DNA from: Polytrichum commune
Lineage: Eukaryota; Streptophyta; Polytrichopsida; Polytrichales; Polytrichaceae
Length of the DNA: 64,000 nt
Assembly: GCA_950295325.1 (NCBI GenBank)
Contig: OX485806.1
Location: forward strand, 5,704,001-5,768,000
Reading direction: 5' to 3'
The notes beneath the pieces are model-generated. The model made no database searches, was not told the origin of the DNA, and saw nothing but the letters and a program-made list of their open reading frames with translations. The position numbers and the translations under genes are program-made. Position 1 is the first letter of the stretch, and each line of letters opens with the position of its first letter. Of this stretch, positions 1 through 11,799 are shown one piece after another.

Positions 1-640
1 AACACGCGCTGGTGGTCATTTGGAGCAGCAAACTTTGAAAGAAGATTTCGGAGTTGATTCGGCACCAATTGGAGATTGTTATATATGCAAATTAGGCGCC
101 TTTTAAAGGAAAATCCAATGGTGTAAAATATGTCTCAATGTGATTTTGAAGTCAAAAGTTATGACCATAAATGTGATGATGTGTAATTCTGGACCAGAAT
201 GCTTCAAATGCCAATTTCTTTATCAATTCTTATTCTATGTTGACAAATTGGATACGCATTAGATGCATTTTGTGAAGGCACTTCCAATGAGCTATCACCA
301 ACAAACCAATTTTATGTTAAACATAAATTATGATAAAAAAACTAATCTGGTTTAGGGTTTTGACCAACGTACTTTGAGGGGCGATTTTGGAGTGAAATCT
401 TAATCATTTTTGGACACTTTTTCGAGGTAATTCTATTGGTGTAAGGTATGTCATGAAATTCCTAAATGACTAAAAGTTATGAAGAAAAAACTAGTGTTGT
501 AGATTTTGGGTTTAGAATTTTTTTTTAGGAATTTTACTTTAATTTGGTAAATTTTATAGGGTGAATGTTTTTTTACGCAGATTCTATTGTTACTATGGTG
601 AAGATGAAGGTTATGCGGTGTGGTAGAGGGATTAGGGTAG
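1..640. other. AT-rich stretch, no gene seen
   Basis: AT-rich sequence with short homopolymers and no convincing reading frame. The composition changes sharply to GC-rich near 650, where the first coding-looking sequence begins. Confidence 0.5.
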
Positions 641-809
641 AAGTAGGTGGTGACTTACCGAGGATGGGGCCCGCACCGAGCATTGTAGCGGGCCCATCGT
701 GGGCCACTATTGGGACACCATGGGTCGCAGTGGTGGGCCCGCACGCTCGTAGGCCTCAGCCGCCCGATATGATAATTCTGATAGTAAGTCTTCATGGGAT
801 CGTCCGCCT

Positions 810-1280
810 TTGACCTTTAGGCGCAGTAGACCGCGGGATGTAATAGTGCTTAGTGACTTTGATAGCTGTGATGGCATTCCTGTGAGGTCTCGGCGGACCC
901 CACCATATGTTGTGGATGTGGGATCCACGAGTCATATGTATGTGGGTCCCATGGGTGGGGGTGGTGGATGTGAGCAATTGTATGATTGTGATGGTTCTTT
1001 TGGTAGTCCTATTGATGTGGATCCAGTAGTTCTGGACCTTGTTGAGGATGATGGTGCTTACGGTAGTCCAGTTGATGTGGGTCCCGCGGTAGATGTTGAT
1101 GAGGACGTTGATGTTGATCGGAGCTTGGATAGTCATGTCGAGGTGGACCCTATAGTTGGAGTCCTTCTAGACGAGGACGGTGCGTTTGATAGTCCTATTG
1201 AAGTGGGGCCCGCAGTGGAGGGTGCAAGGTTGGGTGGGGCCCGTAGTGGAGGCCCCAATGATTGTCATCGCTCCTTCTAG
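810..1280 (+). CDS. Hypothetical acidic ORF with degenerate internal repeats
   Basis: Open frame of 156 codons. I do not recognise the family. The protein is very acidic and holds an imperfect repeated unit of the form DxDGxFxSPIDVxPxV, seen three to four times. At DNA level the unit reads like gatggtgcttacggtagtcc and varies by substitutions, so the frame may simply reflect a GC-rich minisatellite. The frame is open upstream of the first ATG. It is followed in other frames by more coding-looking sequence (1311-2263), so it may be one exon of a decayed multi-exon gene or transposon ORF. No signal peptide, membrane segment or known domain is visible. Confidence 0.25.
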   Translation: MTFRRSRPRDVIVLSDFDSCDGIPVRSRRTPPYVVDVGSTSHMYVGPMGGGGGCEQLYDCDGSFGSPIDVDPVVLDLVEDDGAYGSPVDVGPAVDVDEDVDVDRSLDSHVEVDPIVGVLLDEDGAFDSPIEVGPAVEGARLGGARSGGPNDCHRSF

Positions 1281-1310
1281 GATCTCGTATATGACTAACT
1301 CTTTGGCTTT

Positions 1311-1559
1311 ATGTCTCAGATGCTGGGGTTGTGCGTCAACACATATGTTGACGCCCTCGATGAGGAGGATTACAAGTTCCACAGGTCAAAGGCATCGACG
1401 ATGGACCTGGGTGACATGTCGGTGCCCAGGACGGACTTCAACATGCCCACCGACGAGGGCATGCCAGCCATGGAAACATACGACAATGAGCATGTGCCCT
1501 CCGTCAACGTCGACGCTATCATCCAGGCTTTAATTTGGACGTCACTCCTCTCCGGATGA
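1311..1559 (+). pseudogene. Hypothetical coding fragment of unknown family
   Basis: An 82-codon frame beginning MSQMLGLCVNTYVDALDEED. Codon use is GC-rich and the amino-acid composition looks protein-like. It lies just upstream of the coiled-coil ORF at 1808 but in a different frame. In-frame stops and frame changes lie between them (for example near 1559 and 1650). Either introns are present or the gene is broken. No domain is recognised. Confidence 0.2.
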
Positions 1560-1807
1560 TGGCCCCATCGGTGGAACCATCCGAATACCAAGGGACTCCA
1601 AGTGGTTATACTGGATCCTCGGCGGGTGCAAACCAAGATGTCCTCCCCGCGTGAACCTCTGGCGCGGAGGCCTTCGGCACGCCAGGCGGTTGTTCGACAT
1701 TAGTGTCCCCCAGGCCCAGGTTGGTGGTCCCCAAAATGGAATACCTCGATGTCCTAGACCAACGCCCCCGTCCAACGTTGGACTAGTTCCGCAACACGCG
1801 ACGGAGG

Positions 1808-2263
1808 ATGAAGAAGACCCTGTACGTGGAGTTGCCTGAGGGAGCGATTATTGAGGTCTCCGACGAGGACGAAGGGGACATCGACATCATGGTCGAGCTT
1901 GGGGTGGAGTTCGACAAGAACAAGAGGGTCAAGGAGGAGGCCCTCTCCGTTGCCGAGCTTAACGCCAAGCTCGAGCAAAAAATGAAGGAGGACATGGCGG
2001 TCACTGCGGAGGAGGATGCAAGGAAGATCTCCGTCATTCAGGAGGAGCTCAAGGCCTCCAATGCGAAGACGGATGCAATACTGGAGATGCTGAGTAGGAT
2101 GCAGAGCTTTGCAGCGGTCCTTCAGCTAGCGTACCCATTCCTTGCGGGATACCCCACGCACGGTTCGTTCCCCGTAGGACCATCCTACCAGCCAGCGCCC
2201 CATCCATCTTCCCCGACCCGTGGACCGCCGATAGGAACGACACATTTTTGGTCCATACGCTAG
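1808..2263 (+). CDS. Hypothetical protein with acidic N-terminus, coiled coil and Pro-rich tail
   Basis: A 151-codon frame. Residues about 1-40 are acidic (IIEVSDEDEGDIDIMVELG). Residues about 40-95 are rich in E, K, A and L with heptad-like spacing, suggesting a coiled coil (VAELNAKLEQKMKEDMAV). The tail is rich in P, G and S. This layout occurs in retrotransposon gag-like and DNA-transposon accessory proteins, but no zinc knuckle or other diagnostic motif is present, so no function is assigned. An AATAAA polyadenylation-like hexamer occurs at about 2395, 130 bp past the stop, and supports a transcript end here. The start is the first ATG. The frame may continue from upstream exons. Confidence 0.35.
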   Translation: MKKTLYVELPEGAIIEVSDEDEGDIDIMVELGVEFDKNKRVKEEALSVAELNAKLEQKMKEDMAVTAEEDARKISVIQEELKASNAKTDAILEMLSRMQSFAAVLQLAYPFLAGYPTHGSFPVGPSYQPAPHPSSPTRGPPIGTTHFWSIR

Positions 2264-2576
2264 CGCCTTACCTTAGAAGGCTAGGCTTGTGCTCCACGCC
2301 GGTAGCATCCCCTTTTTTGTTAGGTCCCCATCGGCAATGCGGGACTAAGCCCCCGCGATAATGTATATAAGAGCATTATGAGGCTCGCAAAATTGAATAA
2401 ACCCATTTGAAATATCTCCATGCATGTGGTTGTGTCCATGTGGTTTACATATCTAATGCTTGCTCCATACTTGGGTGTTTCTTTTGTTGCTGCGCATAGT
2501 TTGCCCCCCTATGTGACACCCCTCTCCTCGACGGCCTTTCCCGTCCCCCTCGTCCCCAAGCTCCCTTTCCCGCGAC

Positions 2577-3468
2577 GTGACGGAGTCCGAGATCCCCTCC
2601 CTCTACCACTTCTCGGCGGTGGATGCAGCCTCGGCCGTGGACTACTCTTGGGACGTCGACGTCGACGATGGTGTTGTCAACAACCCGCCCCCCAGAGTTG
2701 TCGCCCGCGCGTACGACCCGTCGCCCTCCCCCTCTCCAAGGAGAAGCGGACGCTCATTCGTTTGGGGCATGTGTCGCCCTCAAGGGACGATGTCGTCGCT
2801 CGTCGTGGGCCGAGCTGGCGTCTCCACATGGAAGCTCCCCGGTGCGACCCCTCCCCCGTCGTCCCCGTTCCTCCTCCTGCAAACCCGTCCGCGATCGTTG
2901 GCCCTCCTTGCCATGCTTCCCCCAAATTACTCAATAGTGCCGCAATTCAACCGGATTCGCATGCTCTCCTCGACGCCCCCGCCGTGCCCATCGTCCCGGG
3001 ATTGACGTCACCAAATCCAAGGTGCCGTTCTTTGTCCCTTAAACCCCTTTTCACTATTGCTTTCCTCTCGTCTCCTCGTGCCGGGAGGTTTACGAGCGCA
3101 CATCCCAAACCGCCCTCATTATTTTCCCCACTTCATTCTTATTCTTATCTTCCTATGGCGTTGTTTCGCAGGTGGCTCCCCGCTCGCTTGGTGGCCAACC
3201 CTTCTCAACTTCGTCATTGGAAAGGCACGCCGTCAAGGCCGCACCTTCCAAGTCCGATCGTTGTCTGGCCCTCCGGAGAGGTGCAAGACATTCCCTCTCA
3301 CAAACGCCCTCGTATTCTACTTACAATACCACCTCGTACAATTCGGGAGCACGTCCGGAAATATGGAAGAACGACACATATTCCGGTCCAGTCAACAAAC
3401 AAGGATACAGTCGTGGGCCCGAGATTTTTAGAGCTATGGAGGCCGCCAAAAAGAAGGACATAGTATGA
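2577..3468 (+). pseudogene. Unknown gene, frameshifted, last exon cut by an LTR element
   Basis: GC-rich coding-looking sequence in two blocks. Block 1 (about 2577-3020) starts TESEIPSLYHFSAVDAASAV. It appears to change frame near 2735, because a Pro/Ser-rich stretch continues better in the next frame, up to a possible donor AAG|GTGCCG near 3020. Block 2 follows a good acceptor (tttcgcag|gtggc, 3170s). It reads Ser/Thr/Tyr-rich sequence to PEIFRAMEAAKKKDI, where the LTR element at 3464 enters. Removing the element and one target copy gives five more codons (A-A-K-K-K) and a TAG at 4792-4794. With the element present the frame ends in V then TGA at 3468. Family unknown. Confidence 0.4.
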
Positions 3469-4772
3469 GCCCAAAATGAGTGCTCATATTTGTTTTATGC
3501 TTAGGATCTACTTAGGATTGCAATTGGGGTGTTATTGAAACAATTAAAAGTATAAAAAGAGTGAGGCTTGGTGTGGATTTATGTTTAGGCCTTAAGCCTA
3601 TTTGTGTGGTTAATTAGAAGCTTAGCGACATTAGGGAGTGTTTTGGTTGATTGAATAGTGTTTGATGAAGCAAGAGGAAGGGCCTTGGATTTAAATGGTT
3701 GAATTAGAACATGCTCTTGTTGGTTTAGGGGGTAAGGGCTTAGTGGATAGGATAAGGTCCTACTAAGTAGGAGAAGGTTAAGGGTTTTGTGGTCTTGGGT
3801 GGCCTCCCCTCCTCCTCTTCTCTCTTCATTCTCTCTTCCTCCTCTCCTTCCTCTCTCTCTCTCTCTCCCCCCCCCCTCTCTAGGATTTTGAGCTCTTAGA
3901 GCTAGAGAAAAAGTGTGTAATTAGTAAGGGGGTATTAGGGAAATTAGTGGAATTAGGTAGGAAGATTAGGTAGGGGGCTTGGGTAATTAGTGGAATTAGG
4001 TAGAGGATTAGTGGGGATTGGTTTCGAAGATGCTGGCTTAATGTTGGGAGTCCGCTGGTCCTACAGTTTCGAGGTTGGGCTTACTGATTCAAGGCTACTG
4101 GTTTACTGTTGGGAGGCTGCGGGCTTAATATTTCGAGGTTGGGCCTACTGATTCGAGGCTGGGCTTACTGTTGGGAGGTTGCGGGCTTAATGTTTCGAAG
4201 CTGTTGGCTTACTATTGGGAGGCTACTGGCTTAATGTTTCGAAGCTACTGGCTTACTGTTGGGAGGCTACTGGCTTACTGTTGGAAGTCAGTTGGGCTTA
4301 CTGTTGGGAGGCTGCGGGCTTAATATTTCGAGGCTGGGCCTACTGATTCGAGGTTGGGCTTACTGTTGGGAGGTTGCGGGCTTAATGTTTCGAAGTTGCT
4401 GGCTTACTTTAATGCTAGGCTTTGAGTGATTTGGGTAGATGACTAAGGGAGAACCGTAGTGATATAAAGGGGGGATCCCATGGTGCTACATTAGACTCGG
4501 TGAGAGTTAGTTAATTAGGTTGTTACTTAATATTACTTTAGATAATTAGTTCATTAGCAAGATAGGAGAACACGAGGTTATGATTGTGATAATAGAGAAG
4601 AGCGTTTGTCAACGCTTGTAATATTATCGTGGAATGGATTGGTGTGCACTGATTGATGGGAAATGTCATGGGTTCTCACGAGTTTGGTCAAATGGAGTTG
4701 TGGAAACATGAATGTGATATCCATTCCCTCACCCGGACTAGGACGCTTAAGGGTGGGTGGTTTGGCCTCACA
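3464..4772 (-). mobile_element. Solo LTR-like element, family 1, copy C
   Basis: Read on the minus strand it starts TGTGAGGCCAAACC and ends TTTTGGGCTCATA, matching the other family-1 copies. These share TGTGAGCCCAAA starts, a nearby CGTCCTAGTCCGGGTGA block and TTTTGGGCTCACA ends. It is flanked by a perfect 5-bp target duplication, CATAG (3459-3463 and 4773-4777). TG...CA-type ends, 5-bp duplication, 1.3-kb length and no coding capacity fit a solo LTR. The outer A of the CA end has changed. It carries an internal minisatellite and a CT-rich run near 3830-3880. Confidence 0.85.
4028..4410. repeat. Minisatellite inside LTR copy C
   Basis: Alternating imperfect units of about 18-22 bp such as ggcttactgttgggaggct and gggcttaatgtttcgagg, repeated many times in variable order. 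The equivalent central positions of copies A and B carry different minisatellites. Confidence 0.75.
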
Positions 4773-4794
4773 CATAGCTGCAAAAAAAAAATAG

Positions 4795-6515
4795 TGGGAC
4801 TAGAAACGTCTACTTCAAACGTAAATATGTGTAGGGGTAGAACGTAGTGCTTGGTTCTCTATTATATTTGAATTTCTCCAAGACATTGATGGTATTTCCA
4901 TTATATTTGTATTTCAAGTCCATTCAATAGATTCAATTTGCAGTCGTTCTCCTCATACTCCCTTCCATCAACATCGATTTCTCATTTCATACGCAAATGT
5001 TCTCATGTATGCTTCATATTTGTTTCCACTTTCATGCACTTATGTCTAATAATTATATGCAAAACTTTATATATGGGATTTTTATGTTGTCATTATTGGT
5101 CCACATTTGAAAATTGCGTCCTTAAAAAGTCTCAAAATCATCAAAAAGACTCCAATTACCGAATATAGTGATAACTTTGAATAGTAACACGTACTAATTG
5201 GGATAGCAAGTGTAGAAAATGCTACTCTTTGTAAAATTTTATAGTAGCGTATGATTTCAATTGGTAAACTGCATTGATAATGGATACCAGTGTAGAGGAG
5301 ACAATTGCGAATCATGAAGATGACATTTCAAATTTTAGAATTGGATTTGAAATCCTAAAGTTATGGGAGGTCATAGTGGAGTTTCTAGTATCCTTTGAAT
5401 GATCGAATACACCATCATAGACCAATTTTGTTCACTACAAAACTTATAATCTGAGCACATAGTCTAACCTCATTGTAAAACACCACTTTTGGTGCCGTTC
5501 TCCACTACAAGCCTTGTAAAATACCACTCTAGTAGAGGCAAGTGATAAGAACAAAGTCACCACATAAGGCCCACAAAAATGAGGTCTACATATAGTTCCG
5601 AATCCTAACTGGTAGCAAACAAATATAAAAATTTCGAAGGGGCTAGATTGATTTTGGACCCCAATCTCAAATCATGTGCTTTGAGATTCTATCTTTTGAT
5701 AAGGACTTGGAGGTATTGGGGTTTCTAGTTTTTGTGAGTGTCTAATGTTGGGAGGTGTTGCATGTTTTGTTTGGCATTTGTGAGTGAGATGATAAATTTG
5801 TAAGCTGATCAATGAATGCGAAGAACTGACTGCTAGTTACAATGAACTGGTTGAGTTTGAAAAATAACGGGTTGAAATCAAGACTCCAGAAGAATTACCA
5901 ATCAATACAGTGTAATATATGGAGTATACCTCAATCTAATAAAGAAAATGGAAAAATCACAACATGGAATTGGTCTGAGTTGGAAGCACTCATATTTTGA
6001 CCGGTTATGCCCAAAATTCTCCCTAGACATTGAAGATGATGTTTTAATTCACTCCATGTATATATATTTTCATAAATATCTCATGAACATGAAGACTTCG
6101 GGCTTAATGCCTTGGTAAATTGACATTTTCGTGAATGAAGTTACATGTTTGTGGTTCCATGGACACATAGTTGAATCCTCTAGGCGGTGAATCCTAATGC
6201 ATGGTATTGGTTTAAGATCCTACTTGCTACAACAACTTGGCCTGACATTATTTTGTAAATTTCTGGCACTTTTGCGCGTAAATTTACTTCTACCGACTAC
6301 GCCCTAGGCCTAGGGTAAAAGAGTTGGTTGTATTTCAAGCGGTTCAGAGGTTATTGTAAGTGGCATGACAACAACATGTTCAAAGGAATATTGGTAGAGT
6401 GTGTCTAGGATGATTGCATTTCAACACAACTCCAACCAATTTCCTATTGCTCATGCTATAAGTTAGTACTTGATTTTGCAGTCATTTCAGAGTCATATAG
6501 ACCCACCTTTCATAC
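4795..6515. other. Intergenic AT-rich DNA with one dispersed repeat
   Basis: No supported gene. About 5805-6030 matches, in the same orientation, a repeat also found at 54340-54900 and, inverted, at 59560-59800. Shared blocks include an actggttgagtttgaaaaataac-like stretch, a caagactccaga block, and a following region with atgcccaaaattct. Confidence 0.5.
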
Positions 6516-6519
6516 TGGC

Positions 6520-7145
6520 AAATTCATTCCCAAATAGATAGCTTTTAAATGATATGTTTTTAGCTTGCACTTGATGATCCTCCGCACAAGATCAAACCTT
6601 ATAGAAATTGTTTAAAGAAGTGGTCCAAGTTCTTGAGTCCATCCATATGAGGGCAATCACCATCCCCCAAATGCACTCCCAAATAGATAGCGTTCAAGTG
6701 CTATGTTTTTAAGCGTACATTTGGTGATCCTCCCATAAAAATCCATAAAAATGTTTGGTGACCAAACCCATAAAAACCCTTCAAAAAGGAGGCTAAGTTC
6801 TTGAGCCTCATCATTTGAGGACAACCACTATGCCCAATATGTACTCCCAAATAGATAACATTTTAATAATATGTTTAAAGCTTGTATTCGGTAATCATCC
6901 ACCCAATATCAAACCCAACATTGCTAAAAATAGCGTCCAAGTTCTTAAGCCTCATTTTTTGACGAAAATTGCCACCCCAAATGCACTCAAGAACAAATAG
7001 CATTTAATGCTATGTTTTTACCATGCATTTGGTGATGCTCCACACAAGACCAAACCTTTAAAAACCTTAAAAAAAAGGCCAAGTTTTTAAGGCCACTCAA
7101 ATGGGGGCAACCACCACCCCAAATGCATTGCCAAATGGATAACAT
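6520..7145. repeat. Diverged tandem repeat, units of about 140-170 bp
   Basis: About four to five units. Each contains a variant of actcccaaatagatagc, then ctatgtttt, a catttggtgatcctcc block, caaaccctta-like sequence, aagttcttgagcc and a block of the type gggcaaccaccacccc. Unit landmarks lie at about 6527, 6673, 6842, 6981 and 7127. Divergence is high, so the array is old. Confidence 0.7.
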
Positions 7146-7455
7146 GTATATATGCAATGTTTTAATGAGTGCATCGATTGAATATTAGCAAATTTTTATG
7201 GGCAACCCGTAAAATTAAAATATTTGTTTGACAACTTGTAAAATAATTTACGGACTCACATGTGCCATGAGAAATTTCCTACATGTTCGGAAATTTAGGA
7301 TTTGTTTAAATATAGACAAATGTACAAAATTATAGGCCCCTTGCTTATGCATATGTTCTAGCTTCAACTCCAACTCCAATGCAATCTCTCTAATTGTATT
7401 GCTTGTATGGGTGTAAAAGATGGAGGGCATAATGCACTAGAAGGGTAGCATTTGA

Positions 7456-8376
7456 TGTCGCAACCCTTGTTAGCGCCCCTTAACTTATCTTAACCGCTTC
7501 GCAACTCTAGCAAGTGTCACGTGCGCTAACCTGCACATCCCACACACGTGCATGGTTAGCTCCTCCCACACACGTGGACCTCCAACCTCAGCTTGGTAAC
7601 CAACCCTCCTACACATGCATTTGAGACTCTCCCCTTAGCAGGTAGCCAATGGCTAGATGTGGACTTCCATTCATGAAAGTCCAATTTTGAGTTGATCATC
7701 ACGTTGCCGGAGCAACACTATTACAACCCGGAGCATAGTTGCCAAGTATGCTTCGGGTGGGGTCGGTTGGCAACGCTGCCTCACCCATATAAGCCTCTAG
7801 GACTTTGGGTAGGGCCCCTACCCCACCTTTAGTCAAGTAACCTTTAGTCTCTAAGTTGGGGCCACGTAGACATTTTCCCTTAGCCGCTTCAGACCTTCAT
7901 AACTTTGTTGTATGATCTTTGCTATTGTCAAACAACCACTTCATTGACATGTACTCTTTGCGTAGATGCTGATAGGCTTCTCACTTGCCGCATTTAGGTA
8001 AGTATTGAGGAAGCTGTGGTTGTTCTAACCTAGGCAGTCCCGGGCGCCACTCCTAGGTCATTGATGTCCTAGGGCGCTATCCCTAGGCAACACCCCATTC
8101 AAATTGTCATATCTCCAAGCTCATACCTCTGACTGGGGAGTTTTTGAGCATTCTAGAATCCGGACGCCAGTAGCTACTCAATGCTCATGATCTTACCCTC
8201 GTGACTCCTAGTCTCTGTGAGTGGGAGGCGTCCTCAACACCTAGGGCCCTCACCCACACTAGCAACACTTGGGCCCTCTCACCTATGGCACCACAAGTCT
8301 CGGGCTTCACTCCAAGGTCCCGCTTGAACCCATGATGTTGCGAACACTCCTCAATGACATGGAGAGGTGCGCGACA
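7456..8376 (+). mobile_element. Solo LTR-like element, family 2, copy 1
   Basis: Begins TGTCGCAACCCTT and ends GAGGTGCGCGACA, giving TG...CA termini with a short inverted TGTCGC/GCGACA. The flanks TTTGA (7451-7455) and ATTGA (8377-8381) are a 5-bp duplication with one mismatch. A second copy at 39286-40230 aligns end to end, including the block cgttgccggagcaacacta and the last 20 bases. No coding capacity. The orientation given is arbitrary but the same as copy 2. Confidence 0.8.
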
Positions 8377-8381
8377 ATTGA

Positions 8382-10260
8382 GGGTGTAGAATTTGAGAAA
8401 ACATTGGATGATTATTTATGAGAATTGGAATTTCCATTTCTTGAATCCATTGTGAATTTTGAGACTATTCTCCTTGAGACTCTCTACATGACTCCTCGTT
8501 AGTAGTATATTCTTCTTTGCTTTGAAAAAAATGAAATGATGCAAGCCAAACAACTCAAAAATCACATGAAAAAAAAATGAGAGAATAATAAACTTAAAAG
8601 AACAACCCTTTCTACTCTAGTTTGAAGGTATAACGGTAGGAGGTAATAAAAGGGAGTTGTCATCCTAACTATAGTACCTTTTGGCCTAAAAATAAACGAT
8701 TAATATAAATTTAAAACGACATTTCTCTGCCATAGTCCTTATTTTTGTAATGAGAGAACCTTTTTTGCTTCACTCTCCACAGAACCTGTCGGATCATGAC
8801 AGTGGATAATGTGGGCATGAAGATAGGCTTTTTGGGTGCTTCAAGCTTTTTGTTCACTTTGACCGAACTGCTCCCAAGATGATGCTTTGATCACACCAAA
8901 CTGAAAGTGCATATTTTGTAGGTGAATTAATCTCCCAAAGTGACTTTCATGATGGCCATCAGTGTCCAACCTATATGACGGCGCTAGAGATGGTCATAAC
9001 TTGCACTTTGAAGTTCATGTTTGGATGTGCGTTGGATGCGTGGGACCCACCACAAAAAACTTGTGTTCTATCCACGTGGCCCAACTTTACTACTCCGCAG
9101 TTGTTTTTAGCCGTTGGGGATGTAGGGCATCCATACGAGCAATTGTACATCAAAACAAAATGTTGAGCAAGTCGAGATGTTGGTGTGAATAACTTGGCAT
9201 CTGGCCGTGGTTTAAATGGACAAAACAAACACTAAAAAAAATGTCCAAAGGTTGTTAAAATTTCAAGTGGGACACCTTCAACTTGGGTTTGGTATGAGGA
9301 ATGCGATCAAATGTGGGCAACTACATCGAAACACTTTGGTCTACTAGGATCACAAGATCGAGGTGAAGTGCTTATATAGGCACAAATATTGATTTAGATC
9401 AATATGAGACATTGGATTTGAACCATAAGATTCCTACAAGTCCAGTGCACATGATGCCAACAAATCCCGAAGTAAAGGTTATTGATACCACACCTTTTGT
9501 GGTAACTGTAAATTTTTTAGGAAGAGAGCTTGCAAATCACCCAATGTGGAGGGTACAATGAATTCTAAGCATAACAATATTTCTAACAAACCTATTGTAG
9601 ATTATTTGAATAGATTTATAGATGTTTATAATTTTTTATAGGAAACCAAAATGTTAATAGCCGAAAAAAACTTAGCATTAGCTAGCTACCCAAATGCATT
9701 CTGAGAATCAAACATTTTAATTGTAGCTATATGAGCTAGATGAACAAGCCAAAGAACAAGTTGAAGATTTGTAGCTGTTGGTTCTTTTTGTTCATTGATT
9801 ACAATCTCACCCCTCAAGAGTACTTTCAAACCACCCACAACTAGTGCATCTCTTTATAATATGTTTCCATATAGATATAAATAATAATAAAATACTTATA
9901 AAGTTTACATATTCACGTATGTAATAAATAAAATAAAAGAATTTAGAAATTCATGTCATCTTATAATAATAAATATATTAAACAAAATGTTTAGTCATCT
10001 AAAATGAAATCTAACCATTTTTCAAAAATAGCATGTCGAATGGCAATTGCAATAAGTCTAGATGCTCTCTCAGTAGTTGGTCTTCTTAGAACCCTCAAAT
10101 CATTGAGGTTTGGATGGTTATCTATCCACTTGTAAGTCGTTCATTATCCATCCTACAAAAATTGTGTTTAACACACACAATAATAATTTGGCTTGCATAT
10201 GGTATAGTGAAATTAAGATATTTAAGAACTTTTCAATTATTCTTGAGATGACGGTCTAAG
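8382..10260. other. Intergenic AT-rich DNA
   Basis: No supported gene. About 9155-9208 is directly repeated at 11618-11672. The rest is low-complexity AT-rich sequence. Confidence 0.45.
9155..9208. repeat. Direct repeat, left copy (partner 11618-11672)
   Basis: Both copies share the core tcgagatgttggtgtga, followed by variants of ttggcatctggccgtgg. They bracket the decayed Harbinger transposase and about 2.4 kb of sequence. They could be the remains of long terminal repeats, or a chance duplication. Confidence 0.6.
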
Positions 10261-10266
10261 ATGACC

Positions 10267-11370
10267 CTAAACTACCGGATGATAGTGGAAAGGTACCCAA
10301 ACCAAATGGAGTGATTGGCGGTTCAAATTCCAGCTGTGAAATCGTTTGTCTACTTGATGGAATCTAACTAGGCGGTCAAGTGCCTCTTGTGTTCCCAAAA
10401 TAAAATAAAATCTATTTTTGAGATGAGCAAAAGCATCTTCAATTTTAACCCTATCCCTTCTAAATTCCATGTCAAAAGCATCTTTATACATATTACCATT
10501 GCCTCGATAAGATGGTGCATTCATTATGTGGATTATCAATGGATATGTAAAATCACCCACAATGTAAGGTCAAATTAGCTAAGAGCCTAGTTGAATAGTT
10601 GGTTTAGGCAAAATAAAATTCTCCAAAAAATCCTTGTACAAAAATGAATTTCGAAAGTAAGTGTAGCATCATGAGTTCCTCCAGGTGCACTTACACATAC
10701 ATCCCGGAACACAACATTAGCATCACAATCACTCTATAATAATATTGAGTGATGATCATGACGAATATGGTAATCAATGGGAATTAATTTCATAGGAGGT
10801 TTTTTAGCTAATTTGATGGTGGTGCCATGAATGCCCTGCACATATTTTCTAACTAGTCAAAATCTTAAAGTGTGCTTTAATTTATACCAATCTTTTACCT
10901 TTAGGAACACTAATGAAATGATTATATATATATATAGATAGATAGATAGATAGATAGATAAATGATTAGCCAAATCTCTATTACAATAAGAGTATATTTC
11001 CAAGCTATGCTTTGTCCAACACAATAAAGTTGGTAACGTATCTATTGGAATATCCAAATGCTAACTTATGCAAGACCACAACTATAGCATGATCAACCTC
11101 AATAGCCGCTTCATGATTGGTAGTTTCATGTTCTATGTAGGGCCTCTAAAATTCAACTAGATTCAAGAAAGATGTGTAGGTCATTCTGTATTCTTGAATC
11201 CACAAAGTGTCACAAACTTGTGAGTCAAAATTCCAAACATCTTTTTGTAAAACCCTCCACATATGACTTGAACATGGAATTTTCCACCACTTACGATATT
11301 CTTTTTTTGGGATAATCTCACTCACAATATCCATAGTAAATAAAAATAATGTTACAACTATCTCCATCAT
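10267..11370 (-). pseudogene. PIF/Harbinger-type transposase (HARBI1-like nuclease), decayed
   Basis: Three pieces read in order on the minus strand. 11146-11370 encodes a WW...CSSHMWRVL...YRMTYTSFLNLVE segment, like the N-terminal region before the nuclease. About 10620-10845 reads GIHGTTIKL..., IDYHIRHDHHSILL, a stop, SDCDANVVFRDVCVSAPGG and THDA, the DDE nuclease core. 10267-10560 reads MGDFTYPL then RDRVKIEDAFAHLKNRF, the conserved C-terminal block in which the last acidic residue lies. The family acts in cut-and-paste transposition with a 3-bp duplication. Stops and frame changes between pieces show it is inactive. Element ends were not located. Confidence 0.75.
10924..10960. repeat. (TA)n(GATA)n microsatellite
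   Basis: A TA run (10924-10935) passes into about six GATA units (to 10960), inside the decayed Harbinger locus. A second GATA array occurs at 51790-51824. Confidence 0.9.
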
Positions 11371-11617
11371 TTGAGATCAAAGGGGACATCATAAGAAACT
11401 CTAATAGATCCATTGTAGCATACACTGCACTTTTAACAATTTTGTGCCCAACACATATGGTGAATTGAACTCTTGAAGAGAGTCTTAAGTATGATGAAGA
11501 ACTTGAGCCAAGAGTTATGGTGTTGAAAGTCAAGGTGGGTTCATGATAGGAAGAAGAATAATTGTCCCCCAAAAGTCTATGCCGACTCGTTTGACATAAC
11601 ATGACATTGGTCGCCAA

Positions 11618-11672
11618 CTGCCAAAATATTGAGCAGAATCGAGATGTTGGTGTGAGCAAATTTGGCACTTGG
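11618..11672. repeat. Direct repeat, right copy (partner 9155-9208)
   Basis: Same core as the left copy (cgagatgttggtgtga) with scattered substitutions and small indels. Confidence 0.6.
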
Positions 11673-11799
11673 CTGTAGTGGCATCCCCAACTATTTCACA
11701 TTCAGAAGTTAACGGAAAGTTTGGTGTGATGGGGCATGAGTTCAATGACCAACCACAAATTTTAGGGGAGGAAGGGACAACTTCATAGTCCATGATGAA

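Noticed and set aside
2420..3463. 347-codon plus-strand frame as one intact protein
   Set aside because: It crosses a likely intron near 3020-3170, and only parts of it look coding. GC-rich sequence keeps several frames open at once.
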